Below are positions 1 to 8,519 of a stretch of DNA of 32,319 bases, piece after piece (the first letter of the stretch is position 1; each line of letters starts with the position of its first letter). The DNA is taken from assembly GCF_000588875.1 (NCBI RefSeq), contig NZ_JEMV01000001.1, forward strand, positions 250,705 through 283,023, given 5' to 3'. Both the position numbers and the translations under genes were made by a program. The stretch is from Sphingobium sp. Ant17 (GTDB taxonomy: Bacteria; Pseudomonadota; Alphaproteobacteria; Sphingomonadales; Sphingomonadaceae). Below the pieces are notes generated by a model, which ran no database searches, was not told the origin of the DNA, and saw only the letters and a list, made by a program, of their open reading frames with translations.

Positions 1-525
1 CACCAGCGCCGCGCGTCAGAAATCGCCGATCGAACGGATCTGCAGAAAGTCCTCAAGGCGATCAACGGCCTTGTGACACTCGCGAAAGAAGGCAAGGGCA
101 CACGCGCGCTTGTCGATGAGCTTTTGGAGTTGGAAGCCCAAGAGGATGCGCTCCGCGCCCGGCTCGCTGCGGCATCGGTGGATGTGCCCGACATCCATCC
201 CAACATCTCCGAGATTTATCGGCGCAAGGTGGAACGACTGACGCACGCACTATCGCAGCCGGAAGAGCGCCAGGAAGCCGCCGATGCGTTGCTGGCGCTG
301 ATCGAGCGGATTGAGCTTACGCCCGGCGCGAAGCGCGGTGAGGTCAACGCCATGCTCTACGGTAAGTTTGGCAGGATCCTAGAGTGGATCGAGCAGCGTC
401 GAGTGGTCGAGAATGCACAAAGCCCCGGCGCTTTTGCGTCGGGGCTTTGTGGAGTATCGCAATTTCAGATGGTTGCGGGAGGGCACAACTATCGAAACCG
501 ACATTTTATGAAATTTGCTATCTAA
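1..525 (+). CDS. Serine recombinase, C-terminal part (5' truncated by window)
   Basis: The reading frame is open from base 1 to the TAA at 523-525, so only the last ~174 residues are present. It carries a charged, Leu/Glu/Arg-rich coiled-coil stretch followed by a block containing ALLALIERIELTPG and GKFGRILEWIEQ, which I recognise as the C-terminal arm of large serine recombinases (resolvase/invertase family with recombinase domain). The catalytic Ser domain would lie upstream of the window. The last ~38 residues run through a strong hairpin (416-451), and the tail MVAGGHNYRNR resembles the variable tails seen in alphaproteobacterial relatives. Such enzymes integrate or excise mobile elements, so this probably marks the edge of an integrated element next to the catabolic island. 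The family call rests on recall, without a search. Confidence 0.7.
   Translation, partial: HQRRASEIADRTDLQKVLKAINGLVTLAKEGKGTRALVDELLELEAQEDALRARLAAASVDVPDIHPNISEIYRRKVERLTHALSQPEERQEAADALLALIERIELTPGAKRGEVNAMLYGKFGRILEWIEQRRVVENAQSPGAFASGLCGVSQFQMVAGGHNYRNRHFMKFAI
416..451. terminator. Strong hairpin inside the recombinase 3' end
   Basis: Arms CACAAAGCCCCG (416-427) and CGGGGCTTTGTG (440-451) are perfect 12-bp complements, and the inner bases can extend the stem to about 15 bp with a CTTTTG loop. It lies within the recombinase reading frame, ~75 bp before its stop. No long T tract follows on either strand, so it may be a terminator, an attachment-site relic or a captured fragment of another gene's end. 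Confidence 0.5.
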
Positions 526-698
526 TACAGCGTGCGCCTTATCGTAATTACGGCCTGGCCTTTTGAATAATGTACCTACCAATATTCCCATAAACGCAGG
601 CTAAATACGATCCTTCACTTATAAAGAGAATCTTGATCGCGCGCCCCACATGTCGGCAAACATTGTAATTCATATGGGTCTGCCAAGAATAAACCTGT
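526..698. other. AT-richer intergenic spacer
   Basis: This stretch between the recombinase stop and the stop of the minus-strand aldehyde dehydrogenase is visibly richer in A/T than its surroundings. I see no gene, no tRNA-like fold and no clear promoter. It would hold the 3' ends of two converging transcripts. Confidence 0.4.
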
Positions 699-2129
699 CT
701 AATCTAAGAGCGCCGTAATCGTCTTGGTCTCGGTATAATGCAATACGCCTTCCTCGCCGACTTCGCGACCCCAGCCCGATTCCTTCACCCCGCCAAAGGG
801 TGCCGACGGATCGTTCATGCCATGGGTGTTGATCCAGACCGTTCCGGCCTGCAATCGGCGCGCTGTCAGATGCGCGCGCGACAGGTCGCGGGTCCAGATG
901 TTAGCGGCAAGGCCGTAGCGGGTATCGTTGGCTTGCCTGATCACATCGTCTACATCATCAAACGGAGTGGCGACCAGTACCGGCCCGAATATTTCCTCGC
1001 GCACGATGCTGGCCTCGGCACTGGGGTTGGCGAAGATCGTGGGTTCCACGAAATAGCCGTCCTGCCCGCCCGTCCCGCCGCCGGTCACCAATTCGGCACC
1101 GCTTGCCTGACCCTGCGCAATATAGTCCATCACCCGTGCTTGCTGCGTACGTGACACGAGCGGCCCGAGCATCGTGTCGGGGTCGCGCCCATGGCCGAGC
1201 TTGAAGGTCTTGGCCACCTGCGCCACGCCGTCCACCACCTTGTCGAACACCGACCGTTCGACATAGAGGCGCGAGGCGGCAAGGCAGACCTGCCCTGAAT
1301 TGAAGAAAATCGCGAGCGCCGCGCCGATCGCCGCCTTGTCGAGATCGGCATCGGCGAAGATCAACGAGGGCGACTTGCCGCCCAGTTCCAGCGTGACACG
1401 CTTGAGGTCTTTCGCGCAGGTCTGGACGATGTGTTTGCCGACGCGGGTCGACCCGGTGAAGGCGATCTTGTCGATGCCCGGATGCTCGACCAGCGCCTGC
1501 CCCGCCTCATGCCCATAGCCGGTGACGATGTTCAGCACGCCTTCGGGCAGCCCTGCCTCCAGCGCCAGTTCGGCCAAGCGCAGCGCTGTCAGCGGCGTGA
1601 CTTCGGACGGCTTCAGCACGATGGTACAGCCCGCCGCCAGCGCCGACGCGATCTTCCAGGCCGCCATCGCCAGCGGATAATTCCACGGCACGATCTGGCC
1701 GACGACACCGATCGGCTCGCGCACCGAGTAGCTGTGATATTGGCGACCATCGCCGGAAATGGGGTTTACCTGCCCATAAATCTTGGATGCCCAGCCCGCC
1801 ATGTAGCGGAAGATGTCAACGGCGGCAGGCACGTCTACCGCCAGCGCATGATGCACCGCCTTCCCATTGTCATAGCTTTCGAGCAGCGCCAGTTCCTGCG
1901 CATGATTCTCGATCTTGCGCGCGATCGCCTCGATGATCCGGCCGCGATCGAGCGGGCGCATCCGGCTCCAGGCGGCTGATTCGAACGCGGCCCGTGCTGC
2001 ACCCACAGCGCGATCGACATCGGCTGCGCTGCCCGCCGGAACGCTGGCGAAAACTCGTCCTGTCGCCGGGTCTTCAACGTCGATAACGCGGCCGTCCCCG
2101 GCCGCTTCCCATGATCGGCCGATTAACAT
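699..2129 (-). CDS. NAD(P)-dependent aldehyde dehydrogenase
   Basis: This 476-residue protein has the usual length of the ALDH superfamily, which oxidises aldehydes to carboxylates in the cytoplasm. Visible landmarks are PWNYP (148-152), the nucleotide-site FTGSTRVG (224-231), the general base Glu248 in LELGGKSP, the nucleophile Cys282 in NSGQVCLA, and EEIFGPV near residue 387. It ends with the typical C-terminal block PFGGVKESGWGREVG. It lies downstream of the TonB receptor on the same strand but beyond a terminator-like hairpin, so it may have its own promoter or depend on read-through. No strong ribosome binding site precedes the ATG at 2129, so the start is moderately certain. The most likely substrate is an aldehyde made by an alcohol dehydrogenase of this island. 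Confidence 0.93.
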   Translation of the reverse strand: MLIGRSWEAAGDGRVIDVEDPATGRVFASVPAGSAADVDRAVGAARAAFESAAWSRMRPLDRGRIIEAIARKIENHAQELALLESYDNGKAVHHALAVDVPAAVDIFRYMAGWASKIYGQVNPISGDGRQYHSYSVREPIGVVGQIVPWNYPLAMAAWKIASALAAGCTIVLKPSEVTPLTALRLAELALEAGLPEGVLNIVTGYGHEAGQALVEHPGIDKIAFTGSTRVGKHIVQTCAKDLKRVTLELGGKSPSLIFADADLDKAAIGAALAIFFNSGQVCLAASRLYVERSVFDKVVDGVAQVAKTFKLGHGRDPDTMLGPLVSRTQQARVMDYIAQGQASGAELVTGGGTGGQDGYFVEPTIFANPSAEASIVREEIFGPVLVATPFDDVDDVIRQANDTRYGLAANIWTRDLSRAHLTARRLQAGTVWINTHGMNDPSAPFGGVKESGWGREVGEEGVLHYTETKTITALLD

Positions 2130-2223
2130 TTTTGCTGTGGAAGGCGGACCTCGAAACCGGCGTCACCATGCAATCCGGCTGCGATCGAAACGGGTGCTGT
2201 CATGGAACATGTCTCCGGGGATC

Positions 2224-2260
2224 GAAAAGAAAGAGCCGCGCCCGCCTTTCAGGGCGCGGC
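2224..2260 (-). terminator. Rho-independent-type terminator after TonB receptor 1
   Basis: On the minus strand, 14 nt after the receptor stop, a perfect 9-bp GC stem (GCCGCGCCC / GGGCGCGGC, plus positions 2235-2243 and 2252-2260) with an 8-nt loop is followed by a T-rich tract TCTTTCTTTTC. This is a good intrinsic terminator pattern. Confidence 0.75.
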
Positions 2261-2274
2261 CCAGGGAGAGCGGG

Positions 2275-4638
2275 TCAGAAGCGCGCCGACAGGGTCGCGC
2301 CGAACGTGCGTGGTCGTCCGGCAAAACGGACCGTCGTATCCGTGATTCGCGTGGCGTTGGACCAGTAGTAGGTGTTGCCCAGGTTACGCACGAAGGCGCT
2401 GATCTTGTAGCGCTTGTCGGCAAAGGACAGCCCTGCGCGCAGATCGATCAGCGTATAATCCTCGATCGTCAGGCCACCTTGCGCGCTCAGGTCCGCCGAT
2501 GGCGTGGCTCGGGCGTTGCCCAGCACAGCCTTGGTATCGCTCTGGAAATTCAGATTGGCACCGATGAAAGCCTCGACATCGTCACTGAGCGCCCAGTCAT
2601 ATTGGGCATCGGTCACGATCTGAAATTTGGGCGTGTAGGGAAAGGCCGATCCGCCAAAATCCAGCTGGTTGCCATAGCTGTCATAGTTGACGAAACTGCC
2701 CTTGATCCGTGTGTCGAGATAGGTCGCGCCGATGCTGACGCGCAGGCCATCGGTCGGCGCGAGGTCGAGTTGAATTTCCGCGCCCTTGACCCGGCTTTTC
2801 GGGACATTGACCAACGCTTCGAGCGGGCCAAACACATTGGGATTGGCGATCACGCGGCCCTTCAACTGCTTGTCGCTATAGTCGTAATAGAAGAGTGCGC
2901 CGTTGATCTGGGCGGTGTTCTCCAGCAAGGTCAGTTTCGCGCCGAGTTCATAAGCGGTCACGGATTCCTGCGTGACGGGATTGAACTGGTTGGCGTCGCT
3001 GGCCGACAGCAGCGGAAAGCTGCCCGACTTGTATCCTTTGCTGACGGAAGCGTAGAGCAGCACGTCCCTGCTCGGCTTGTAATCGACACCCGCGCGCCAG
3101 GACATGTTATCCTCGTCCAGCGACTTACGCACTTCGCCCACGGTCAGCGTCGATCCGTCGATCGTGACGCAACCATTGGTGGGAATGTCGATGGGTGCCA
3201 GCCCTGCGCCACCGCGAATGAAGTTGACCAGATTTTCGATCCCCAGTCCCAGCGCATTACCGCGATCGGCCGTGCAACCGGCAAAATCGATATTGGTCTT
3301 GGTATAACGCACCCCGCCATGCAGGGTGATGCTGTTGCCGATGTCATAGTCCAGATTGACGAACACCGCCTTGTTGACGAATTTCTGGCGTGCATATTGG
3401 CTGTAGACGAAAAAGGGGATGCCAAGGCCGGCGTCAACGAAATTATAGGCCGATGTCGATTGGTCGTAGGGGCCGGCATCATCCTGCTGATAGGTTTTTT
3501 CGCGCGCATAGTTGGCACCCAGAATATAGGTCAGGCCGCCGGTCCGCCCTTGCAGACGCAATTCCTGCGACAGCGCCGTGATCTTTCCTGTGGTGTTGTA
3601 GAAATAGTCACGCAGGGCAACGCCGTCCGGGTCGATATCCTGGTCGTTATGATATTCCGACCAGCTGCTGATCGAGGTCAGGCTGACATCGTCGGTCACA
3701 TCTATATCGCCCCGAAACGAAACCTGATAGAACCAATCGTCACGTTGGGGCTTCTGTTCCGGCGTCCAGTCGGCATCACGATTGTTACGCGGCGCGATGG
3801 GATAGGTGGCCAGAGGCCCCAGCCGCGCTGGATTGCCCAGCGGCACCACGCCGATCAGTTGCGCTGCCTGCCCGTCGCTCTTGTCGATGAAACCGTTGAG
3901 GTTGAGGGAAAAGCGTGCGCTATCGGACGGCTCGAAGTCGATGAGGATGCGGCCCGTGGTGAAGTTGCGATCGCCGAGCTTTTCATCGCGTGTGTAACTG
4001 CGTTGCCATGCCCCGCCCTGCTCGGTCCGCACCGCGACCCGCGCCGACACTGTGTCGCTGATCGGCCCGCTGATGAAACCGCCGCCCGAGACCTGCCCGA
4101 AACTGTCCAGACCCGCGTCAAGACCGGCTTTGAAGGTTGAGGTCGGCTTGGCCGCGATATAGTTGATCGCGCCGCCCGTCGCATTCGATCCGAACAGGGT
4201 GCCCTGCGGCCCTTTCAGCACTTCCACGCGCTCCAGATCGAGCGTCGCGCCGCGCGTCATGATGGAAAAGGGAATCGGCACCTGATCCTGATAGATGCTG
4301 ACGGTGGGCTTGGCAGCCAGGCTGGTGTCGTAAAAGCCGATACCCCGCAATGTGTAGACAGGCGTTGCGAACGCGCTCTCGGTATAGTTGAAGCCCGGCA
4401 CGATCTTTACCAGATCGGCGACATTGGTGATGCCCTGGTTCGCCAGCTTCTCGCCAGATGCCGCGGTGATCGACAGCGGCACATCGTTGATCGCCTGCTC
4501 GCGCTTCTGTGCCGTCACGACGATGTCGCCAAGGCCCGAGGATGTCGCCTGTGGCGCGGCGTCGGTCTGGCCCCAGGCCTGCGCATGCAATGCAACGGCC
4601 GATACGGTGGCGGCCAGCGTGATAATCCTCTTGGTCAT
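2275..4638 (-). CDS. TonB-dependent outer-membrane receptor
   Basis: This 787-residue protein begins with a signal peptide (MTKRIITLAATVSAVALHA) ending near AQAWG. A TonB-box-like segment GDIVVTAQKR follows at about 37-46. The plug domain comes next, with LVKIVPGF, the conserved LERVEVLKGPQGTLFG and NATGGAINYI. A long beta-barrel ends in the C-terminal Phe of SARF. The family imports large or scarce substrates across the outer membrane using TonB energy; sphingomonads use such receptors for many carbon sources. The start is supported by a strong ribosome binding site (GGGAGGAG, plus 4646-4653) 7 nt upstream. It follows the P450 gene on the same strand, 90 nt away, which suggests a P450-receptor operon and uptake of the P450 substrate or a relative. 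The substrate is not predictable from sequence. Confidence 0.95.
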   Translation of the reverse strand: MTKRIITLAATVSAVALHAQAWGQTDAAPQATSSGLGDIVVTAQKREQAINDVPLSITAASGEKLANQGITNVADLVKIVPGFNYTESAFATPVYTLRGIGFYDTSLAAKPTVSIYQDQVPIPFSIMTRGATLDLERVEVLKGPQGTLFGSNATGGAINYIAAKPTSTFKAGLDAGLDSFGQVSGGGFISGPISDTVSARVAVRTEQGGAWQRSYTRDEKLGDRNFTTGRILIDFEPSDSARFSLNLNGFIDKSDGQAAQLIGVVPLGNPARLGPLATYPIAPRNNRDADWTPEQKPQRDDWFYQVSFRGDIDVTDDVSLTSISSWSEYHNDQDIDPDGVALRDYFYNTTGKITALSQELRLQGRTGGLTYILGANYAREKTYQQDDAGPYDQSTSAYNFVDAGLGIPFFVYSQYARQKFVNKAVFVNLDYDIGNSITLHGGVRYTKTNIDFAGCTADRGNALGLGIENLVNFIRGGAGLAPIDIPTNGCVTIDGSTLTVGEVRKSLDEDNMSWRAGVDYKPSRDVLLYASVSKGYKSGSFPLLSASDANQFNPVTQESVTAYELGAKLTLLENTAQINGALFYYDYSDKQLKGRVIANPNVFGPLEALVNVPKSRVKGAEIQLDLAPTDGLRVSIGATYLDTRIKGSFVNYDSYGNQLDFGGSAFPYTPKFQIVTDAQYDWALSDDVEAFIGANLNFQSDTKAVLGNARATPSADLSAQGGLTIEDYTLIDLRAGLSFADKRYKISAFVRNLGNTYYWSNATRITDTTVRFAGRPRTFGATLSARF

Positions 4639-4992
4639 GTTCAGACTCCTCCCATTTATCGCCCGGATGTTCCCATCCTCGGCCTGTGCGCCGGTCCCGC
4701 TTTGACGGTGATCCAGCGGCGATGTGCGTCAGTTCTTCGTGAAGCGGATCGGCAGCGCCTTGTACCCGCCGACGAAATTGGTCTCGACCATGCGGGGATC
4801 GCCCGCCATTTCGACCGACCTGAGATGCGGCAGCAATTCCTCGAACAGGATGCGCATCTCCAGCTTGGCGAGATGCTGGCCCAGGCACATGTGCGGACCG
4901 AAGCCGAAGGCGATGTGCGGATTGGGCGAGCGGGTAATGTCGAAGCGGTCAGCGTCGTCAAACACCGCCTCGTCGCGATTGCCCGACGGGTA

Positions 4993-6154
4993 ATACCAAG
5001 ATTCATTGATCATAACCCGTGTGCCCAGTCTCGGAGGCCGATGGACATAATCTTCCATGGTCGATCGACGAGCTGGTTCCAGGCGTAGGTGCAGTGGTCG
5101 ACAATCTCTTCATAGGAACCGAACACCCGGTTCGATAGCCAATTGTCGCGCATATATTGCCAGATGTTTTCCTGCGGATTGAGTTCGGGGCTTTTCGAAG
5201 GGATTGGCACGATGGAGATATTGGGCGGAAGCACGAGTTTTGGGGTCAGGTGCCAACCGGCTTGGTCCATGAGGAGCACCGCGTGAGCGCCGGGCGCAAC
5301 CGCCAATGAGATTTCTGCCAAGTGAAGGTTCATCGTGTCGGTATTGCAAAATGGCAGGATGAGCCCTGCCGCCTTTCCCTCCTGGGGACAGATTGCACCG
5401 AAGATATAGGCGGATTTCGTACGCTGGTCCTGTGGCGCCGAGGGGCGTGTCCCCCGTTTCGCCCATCGCCGGGTGATCTTGTTCTTTTGCCCGATCCGGG
5501 CCTCGTCCGCGAACCAGATTTCTACAGGCGTGCCGCGCGGGAGGGACGCTCTGACCTTGTCCAACTCGGCGGCAAAGCCCCCCTTTTGAAGGCCTCGATC
5601 GCCTCTGGATCCTGAGCATGATGTTTGGGCCGCGCGGAAAGTTTGCGGTAGCCAAGCGCTCGTAGTTCGCGGCTCAATGTTGGCCTTGAAACTGACACGC
5701 CAAATTCGTCCCAAAGCAATTGTGCCAGATCGATGATCCGCCACCGGACCACCCCATGAGCCGCCGGGATCGGACCGCTTTCGATTGCCTCTACCAAAGC
5801 CGCGCGATGGGTCGCATTCAGGATCGACGGCTGCCCAGGGGCTTTGCGGTCAATCAATCCGTCGGGCCCGGTTGCGTTGAACTTCACAACCCAGTCTCGG
5901 ATGATCTGCAACGTCACGCCGCCGAGCCGCGCCGCCTCCGTTCGGCTTGCTCCCTCATAGATCGCCGCCAGCGCAAGCAATCGCCGGGCTTGCCCCCCAT
6001 CTTTCGATCTGCGTGCCGCTGCCCTGGTCGCGGCGGCGTCAAAATCGGGACGAAGAGGGATCGGCATGGCAAAACTCCAGCTGTTCGCCATGTTGAATCA
6101 AGCCGCGCACCTCTTGGCAACCCCCTCCAGAGTCACGCTCTCAGAGATTTGGTA
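4993..6154 (-). mobile_element. IS630-family insertion sequence inside the P450 gene
   Basis: About 1.16 kb. The flanking TA dinucleotides (4991-4992 and 6155-6156) fit the TA target duplication of the IS630 family, and removing the element plus one TA restores the P450 frame. The ends read inward as ATACCAAGATTC (left) and TACCAAATCTCT (right, minus strand), imperfect inverted repeats sharing TACCAA. The boundaries could shift by 1-3 nt. The element lies in the same orientation as the P450 gene. Confidence 0.85.
5010..6067 (-). CDS. IS630-family transposase (two frames, probable -1 frameshift)
   Basis: The first frame (6067 down to about 5580) encodes a helix-turn-helix region with the family block HGVVRWR and ...SARPKHHAQD. 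The second frame (to the stop at 5010) encodes the DDE catalytic half: Asp in WFADEARIGQ, Asp in LLMDQAGWH and Glu in SPELNPQENIW. Together they give about 352 residues, the normal family size. The frames meet at AAAAGGGGGG (minus strand, plus 5578-5587), and the second frame is -1 relative to the first. This fits programmed ribosomal slippage, though a chance indel is possible. I chose ATG 6067 over 6091 because GGAG precedes it by 7 nt. All three catalytic acids are present, so the element may still be able to move. Confidence 0.88.
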
Positions 6155-7230
6155 TAACAGATCATCAGCCGTTCCATCGCGCGGATATCCATGCCGCGCA
6201 CCTGCGTATCGGCGGTGGCATTGCGCATGAAATGCTTGACCGGACTGGTCCAGCGGATCGCCTCATCCACCAGGCCGGGGATGAGCGACGGGTCCGCCTT
6301 CACCTTGGCCCAATTTTCGGGATAGACCATCATCCCGTGCAGCCCACCGGCGGTAGAGGATGACGTCGTGTCATGGCCCGCCGTGGCGATCGCGACATAA
6401 TAGCCATTCGCCTCGTCGCGCGGGATCGGCGCACCGTTGATCCGCGAATTGGCGATCAGCGACAACAGATCGTCGGTCGGCCTTTCCCGGCGATCAGCGC
6501 TTAATTTGTCGAAATAGGTATAGAAATCCTCGATCGAGGCTGCCCACTGCTTTGCCGCAACGACCGGGTCGGCCGCCATTTCGGGCCGCTGTTCCTCGGG
6601 ATCATGCACGCCGAAAAACTCCTGCGTCAGCTTGAGCATCCGCGGTTCGTCTTCGGGTGGCACGCCGAACAGCGTCATGATGACGCGCAGCGGATAATGC
6701 AGCGCGAAATCGCGGACGAAATCGCATTCGCCATCAAAGCTCAGCAGATTGTCCACCGACTGGCGCGCCAGCATGCGGATCTGATCCTCCAGCTTGCTGA
6801 TCTTGCCGGGCAGAAACCAGTTAGACGTCAGCGTGCGGTAGGACGCATGTTCGGGCGGGTCCATATAGGTCAGCGACGACAAGATGCGGATCGACCCGCC
6901 GTTGATGTCCCGCGTGAAGGCGTCCGATGCCTGATCGACAAGGATCGGGTTGTGATCGGCATTGTGGAACAGCTTGCCGTTGCGTTCCACTTCCTTAATG
7001 TCGGCATGTTTGGTGACGACCCACACCGGGTCATAACCAGGCACCTGTGCGATACCCAAAGGCATATGTTCGCGCAGCCAGCGAAAAGCGCCATAGATCG
7101 TCGCGTCGTCCGTGTAGCTTTTGGGCGCGATCACGATCCGCGCAATATCGTCGGGGATGATGGGACGCACGTCGGCATCCAGCGAAGTCGCCATGAAACT
7201 ACCCTCTCCTACACGCTGTCCTAGGGACAC

Positions 7231-7258
7231 TTACGTATTACGTATTTCCATTACGTAA
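7231..7258. promoter_or_regulatory. Repeated TTACGTA(T/A) sites in the P450/ADH divergent promoter
   Basis: TTACGTAT occurs at 7231-7238 and 7238-7245, and the perfect 8-bp palindrome TTACGTAA at 7251-7258. The last lies within a wider imperfect dyad CCAT...ATGG. A related dyad sits upstream of the MerR gene at 9282. On the minus strand a TTGACG (plus 7276-7281) could be the -35 box of the P450 promoter, placing these sites near its -10 region. Binding by the nearby MerR regulator is my inference. Confidence 0.5.
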
Positions 7259-7289
7259 CTATGGACAAGCGGATTCGTCAATCGTAAAA

Positions 7290-7304
7290 AGAGGTCGGAC
7301 CATT
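7290..7304. promoter_or_regulatory. Putative FadR/GntR operator, P450/ADH intergenic region
   Basis: AGAGGTCGGACCATT matches 12 of 15 positions of the dyad found perfectly at 30985. It lies between the divergent P450 and alcohol dehydrogenase genes, about 110 nt before the latter. Confidence 0.5.
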
Positions 7305-7415
7305 CAGCCTTTCAGGAACGGGAATCGCAGAAAGTGCGCGGCTTTACGGCCAAATTCATCCGTTTCCGTCCCCGAAACTGAATGACGAACCCAAAGATTG
7401 AATAGGAGAAGACCC

Positions 7416-8519
7416 ATGGAAGTGAAGGCAGCTGTCGCCCGGATAGCGGGTGGTGACTTTACGCTAGAGCAGCTCACCCTGTCCGATATGCGCGCCGACG
7501 AAGTGCTGGTGCGGATCGTCGCGACGGGCCTGTGCCATACCGATATCGTCGTGCGCGATCAGTTGCTGCTGACGCCCCTGCCCGCTGTGCTGGGCCATGA
7601 AGGCGCGGGCATCGTCGAGGCGGTCGGCGCTGATGTCACCACGCTCGTGCCGGGTGATCGCGTCGTGATGGGCTTTGCCGCCTGCCGCCAATGCCCCCAA
7701 TGTGTGGCCGGGCACCCAGCCTATTGCCGCGATTTTTCCGCGCTTAACTTTGGCGGCTGCCGGGCGGACGGCTCGACCTGCCTGCATGACGGCGTAGCGC
7801 CGGTCAGCAGTCACTTCTTCGGCCAATCCTCCTTCGCCAGCCACGCCATCGCAGCCGCCCATAATCTGGTGAAGGTACCGACCGAGGCACCGCTCGAACT
7901 GCTCGGCCCGCTGGGCTGCGGTATCATGACCGGGGCAGGCGCGGTGATGAAGGCGCTCAAACTTCAGGCTGGCGAGAGCATCCTGATCACTGGCGGCGGC
8001 CCCGTCGGTCTGAGCGCCGTCATGGCGGCGAAGGCTTCGGGGGCGCGGCAGATTATTGTCGCCGATCCACTGGGAACACGCCGCGCCATGGCGCTCGACC
8101 TGGGCGCGACCCATGTCATCGACGTGACCACGGACGACACCGCCGAACAGTTGCGCAAGCTGTTGCCCCAAGGCGTCGATTGCGTGTTGGACACGTCAGG
8201 CGCGGTCCCGGCGATCGACTCCGGCGTGGCCTCTCTTGCCCCTCTGGGGCGCCTTGCCATCGTTGGCGTGCCCAAGGCGCTGGATGCGGCGATCAGCCTC
8301 AACATCCTTACCCTCCTGTCGCTTGGCATCTCAATCTGCGGCGTGACCGAAGGCAATGCCGATCCACAGGCCTTCCTGCCCGAACTGATCGCGCTCAATG
8401 CGAAAGGAATGTTTCCGTTCGAGAAGCTGATAACGACCTATAGGCTGGAAGACATCAACCAGGCGATCGAGGACCAGCATAGCGGGCGCTGCGTCAAGGC
8501 TGTGCTCACGATGGCATGA
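7416..8519 (+). CDS. Zinc-dependent alcohol dehydrogenase (aryl/terpene alcohol type)
   Basis: This 367-residue medium-chain dehydrogenase oxidises a primary alcohol to an aldehyde with NAD. Visible catalytic-zinc ligands are Cys40 (GLCHTD), His61/Glu62 (GHEGAG) and Cys168. The structural-zinc cysteines are Cys90, Cys93, Cys96 and Cys104, and the Rossmann motif is GGGPVG at 193-198. The overall pattern resembles benzyl-alcohol dehydrogenases (XylB type) and class III-like ADHs. ATG 7416 is chosen over 7398 because AGGAG (7404-7408) precedes it by 7 nt. It is divergent from the P450 gene and probably oxidises the hydroxylated product of one of the oxygenases. Its 3' end overlaps the convergent MerR gene by 14 nt. 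Confidence 0.93.
   Translation: MEVKAAVARIAGGDFTLEQLTLSDMRADEVLVRIVATGLCHTDIVVRDQLLLTPLPAVLGHEGAGIVEAVGADVTTLVPGDRVVMGFAACRQCPQCVAGHPAYCRDFSALNFGGCRADGSTCLHDGVAPVSSHFFGQSSFASHAIAAAHNLVKVPTEAPLELLGPLGCGIMTGAGAVMKALKLQAGESILITGGGPVGLSAVMAAKASGARQIIVADPLGTRRAMALDLGATHVIDVTTDDTAEQLRKLLPQGVDCVLDTSGAVPAIDSGVASLAPLGRLAIVGVPKALDAAISLNILTLLSLGISICGVTEGNADPQAFLPELIALNAKGMFPFEKLITTYRLEDINQAIEDQHSGRCVKAVLTMA

Larger units (their letters stand above)
4729..7194 (-). pseudogene. Cytochrome P450, CYP108/P450terp-like, split by IS630 element
   Basis: The N-terminal piece (6157-7194, about 346 residues) and the C-terminal piece (4729-4990) join to one P450 of about 430 residues when the insertion and one TA copy are removed, giving ...MICYPSGNRDE... 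in frame. The N-terminal part holds the I-helix AGHDTT (272-277) and the ExxR pair Glu311/Arg314. The C-terminal part holds the heme loop FGFGPHMCLG and the ending NFVGG...PIRFTK, which I recall as typical of P450terp (CYP108, alpha-terpineol hydroxylase) relatives. The enzyme would need a ferredoxin and reductase; no [2Fe-2S] ferredoxin gene is in the window. Start ATG 7194 is preferred over 7230 because GGAGAGG lies 8 nt upstream. With heme loop and I-helix on separate pieces, no active enzyme is expected unless the element excises precisely. Confidence 0.9.

Noticed and set aside
526..698. Possible tRNA as a recombinase target
   Set aside because: No cloverleaf or TTCGA-like T-loop arrangement could be found by eye.
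1915..4140. 741-codon open frame on the plus strand opposite TonB receptor 1
   Set aside because: It is antisense to a clearly conserved receptor and the ALDH; its composition (Arg/Val/Ile-rich, no motif) is that of a shadow frame in GC-rich DNA.
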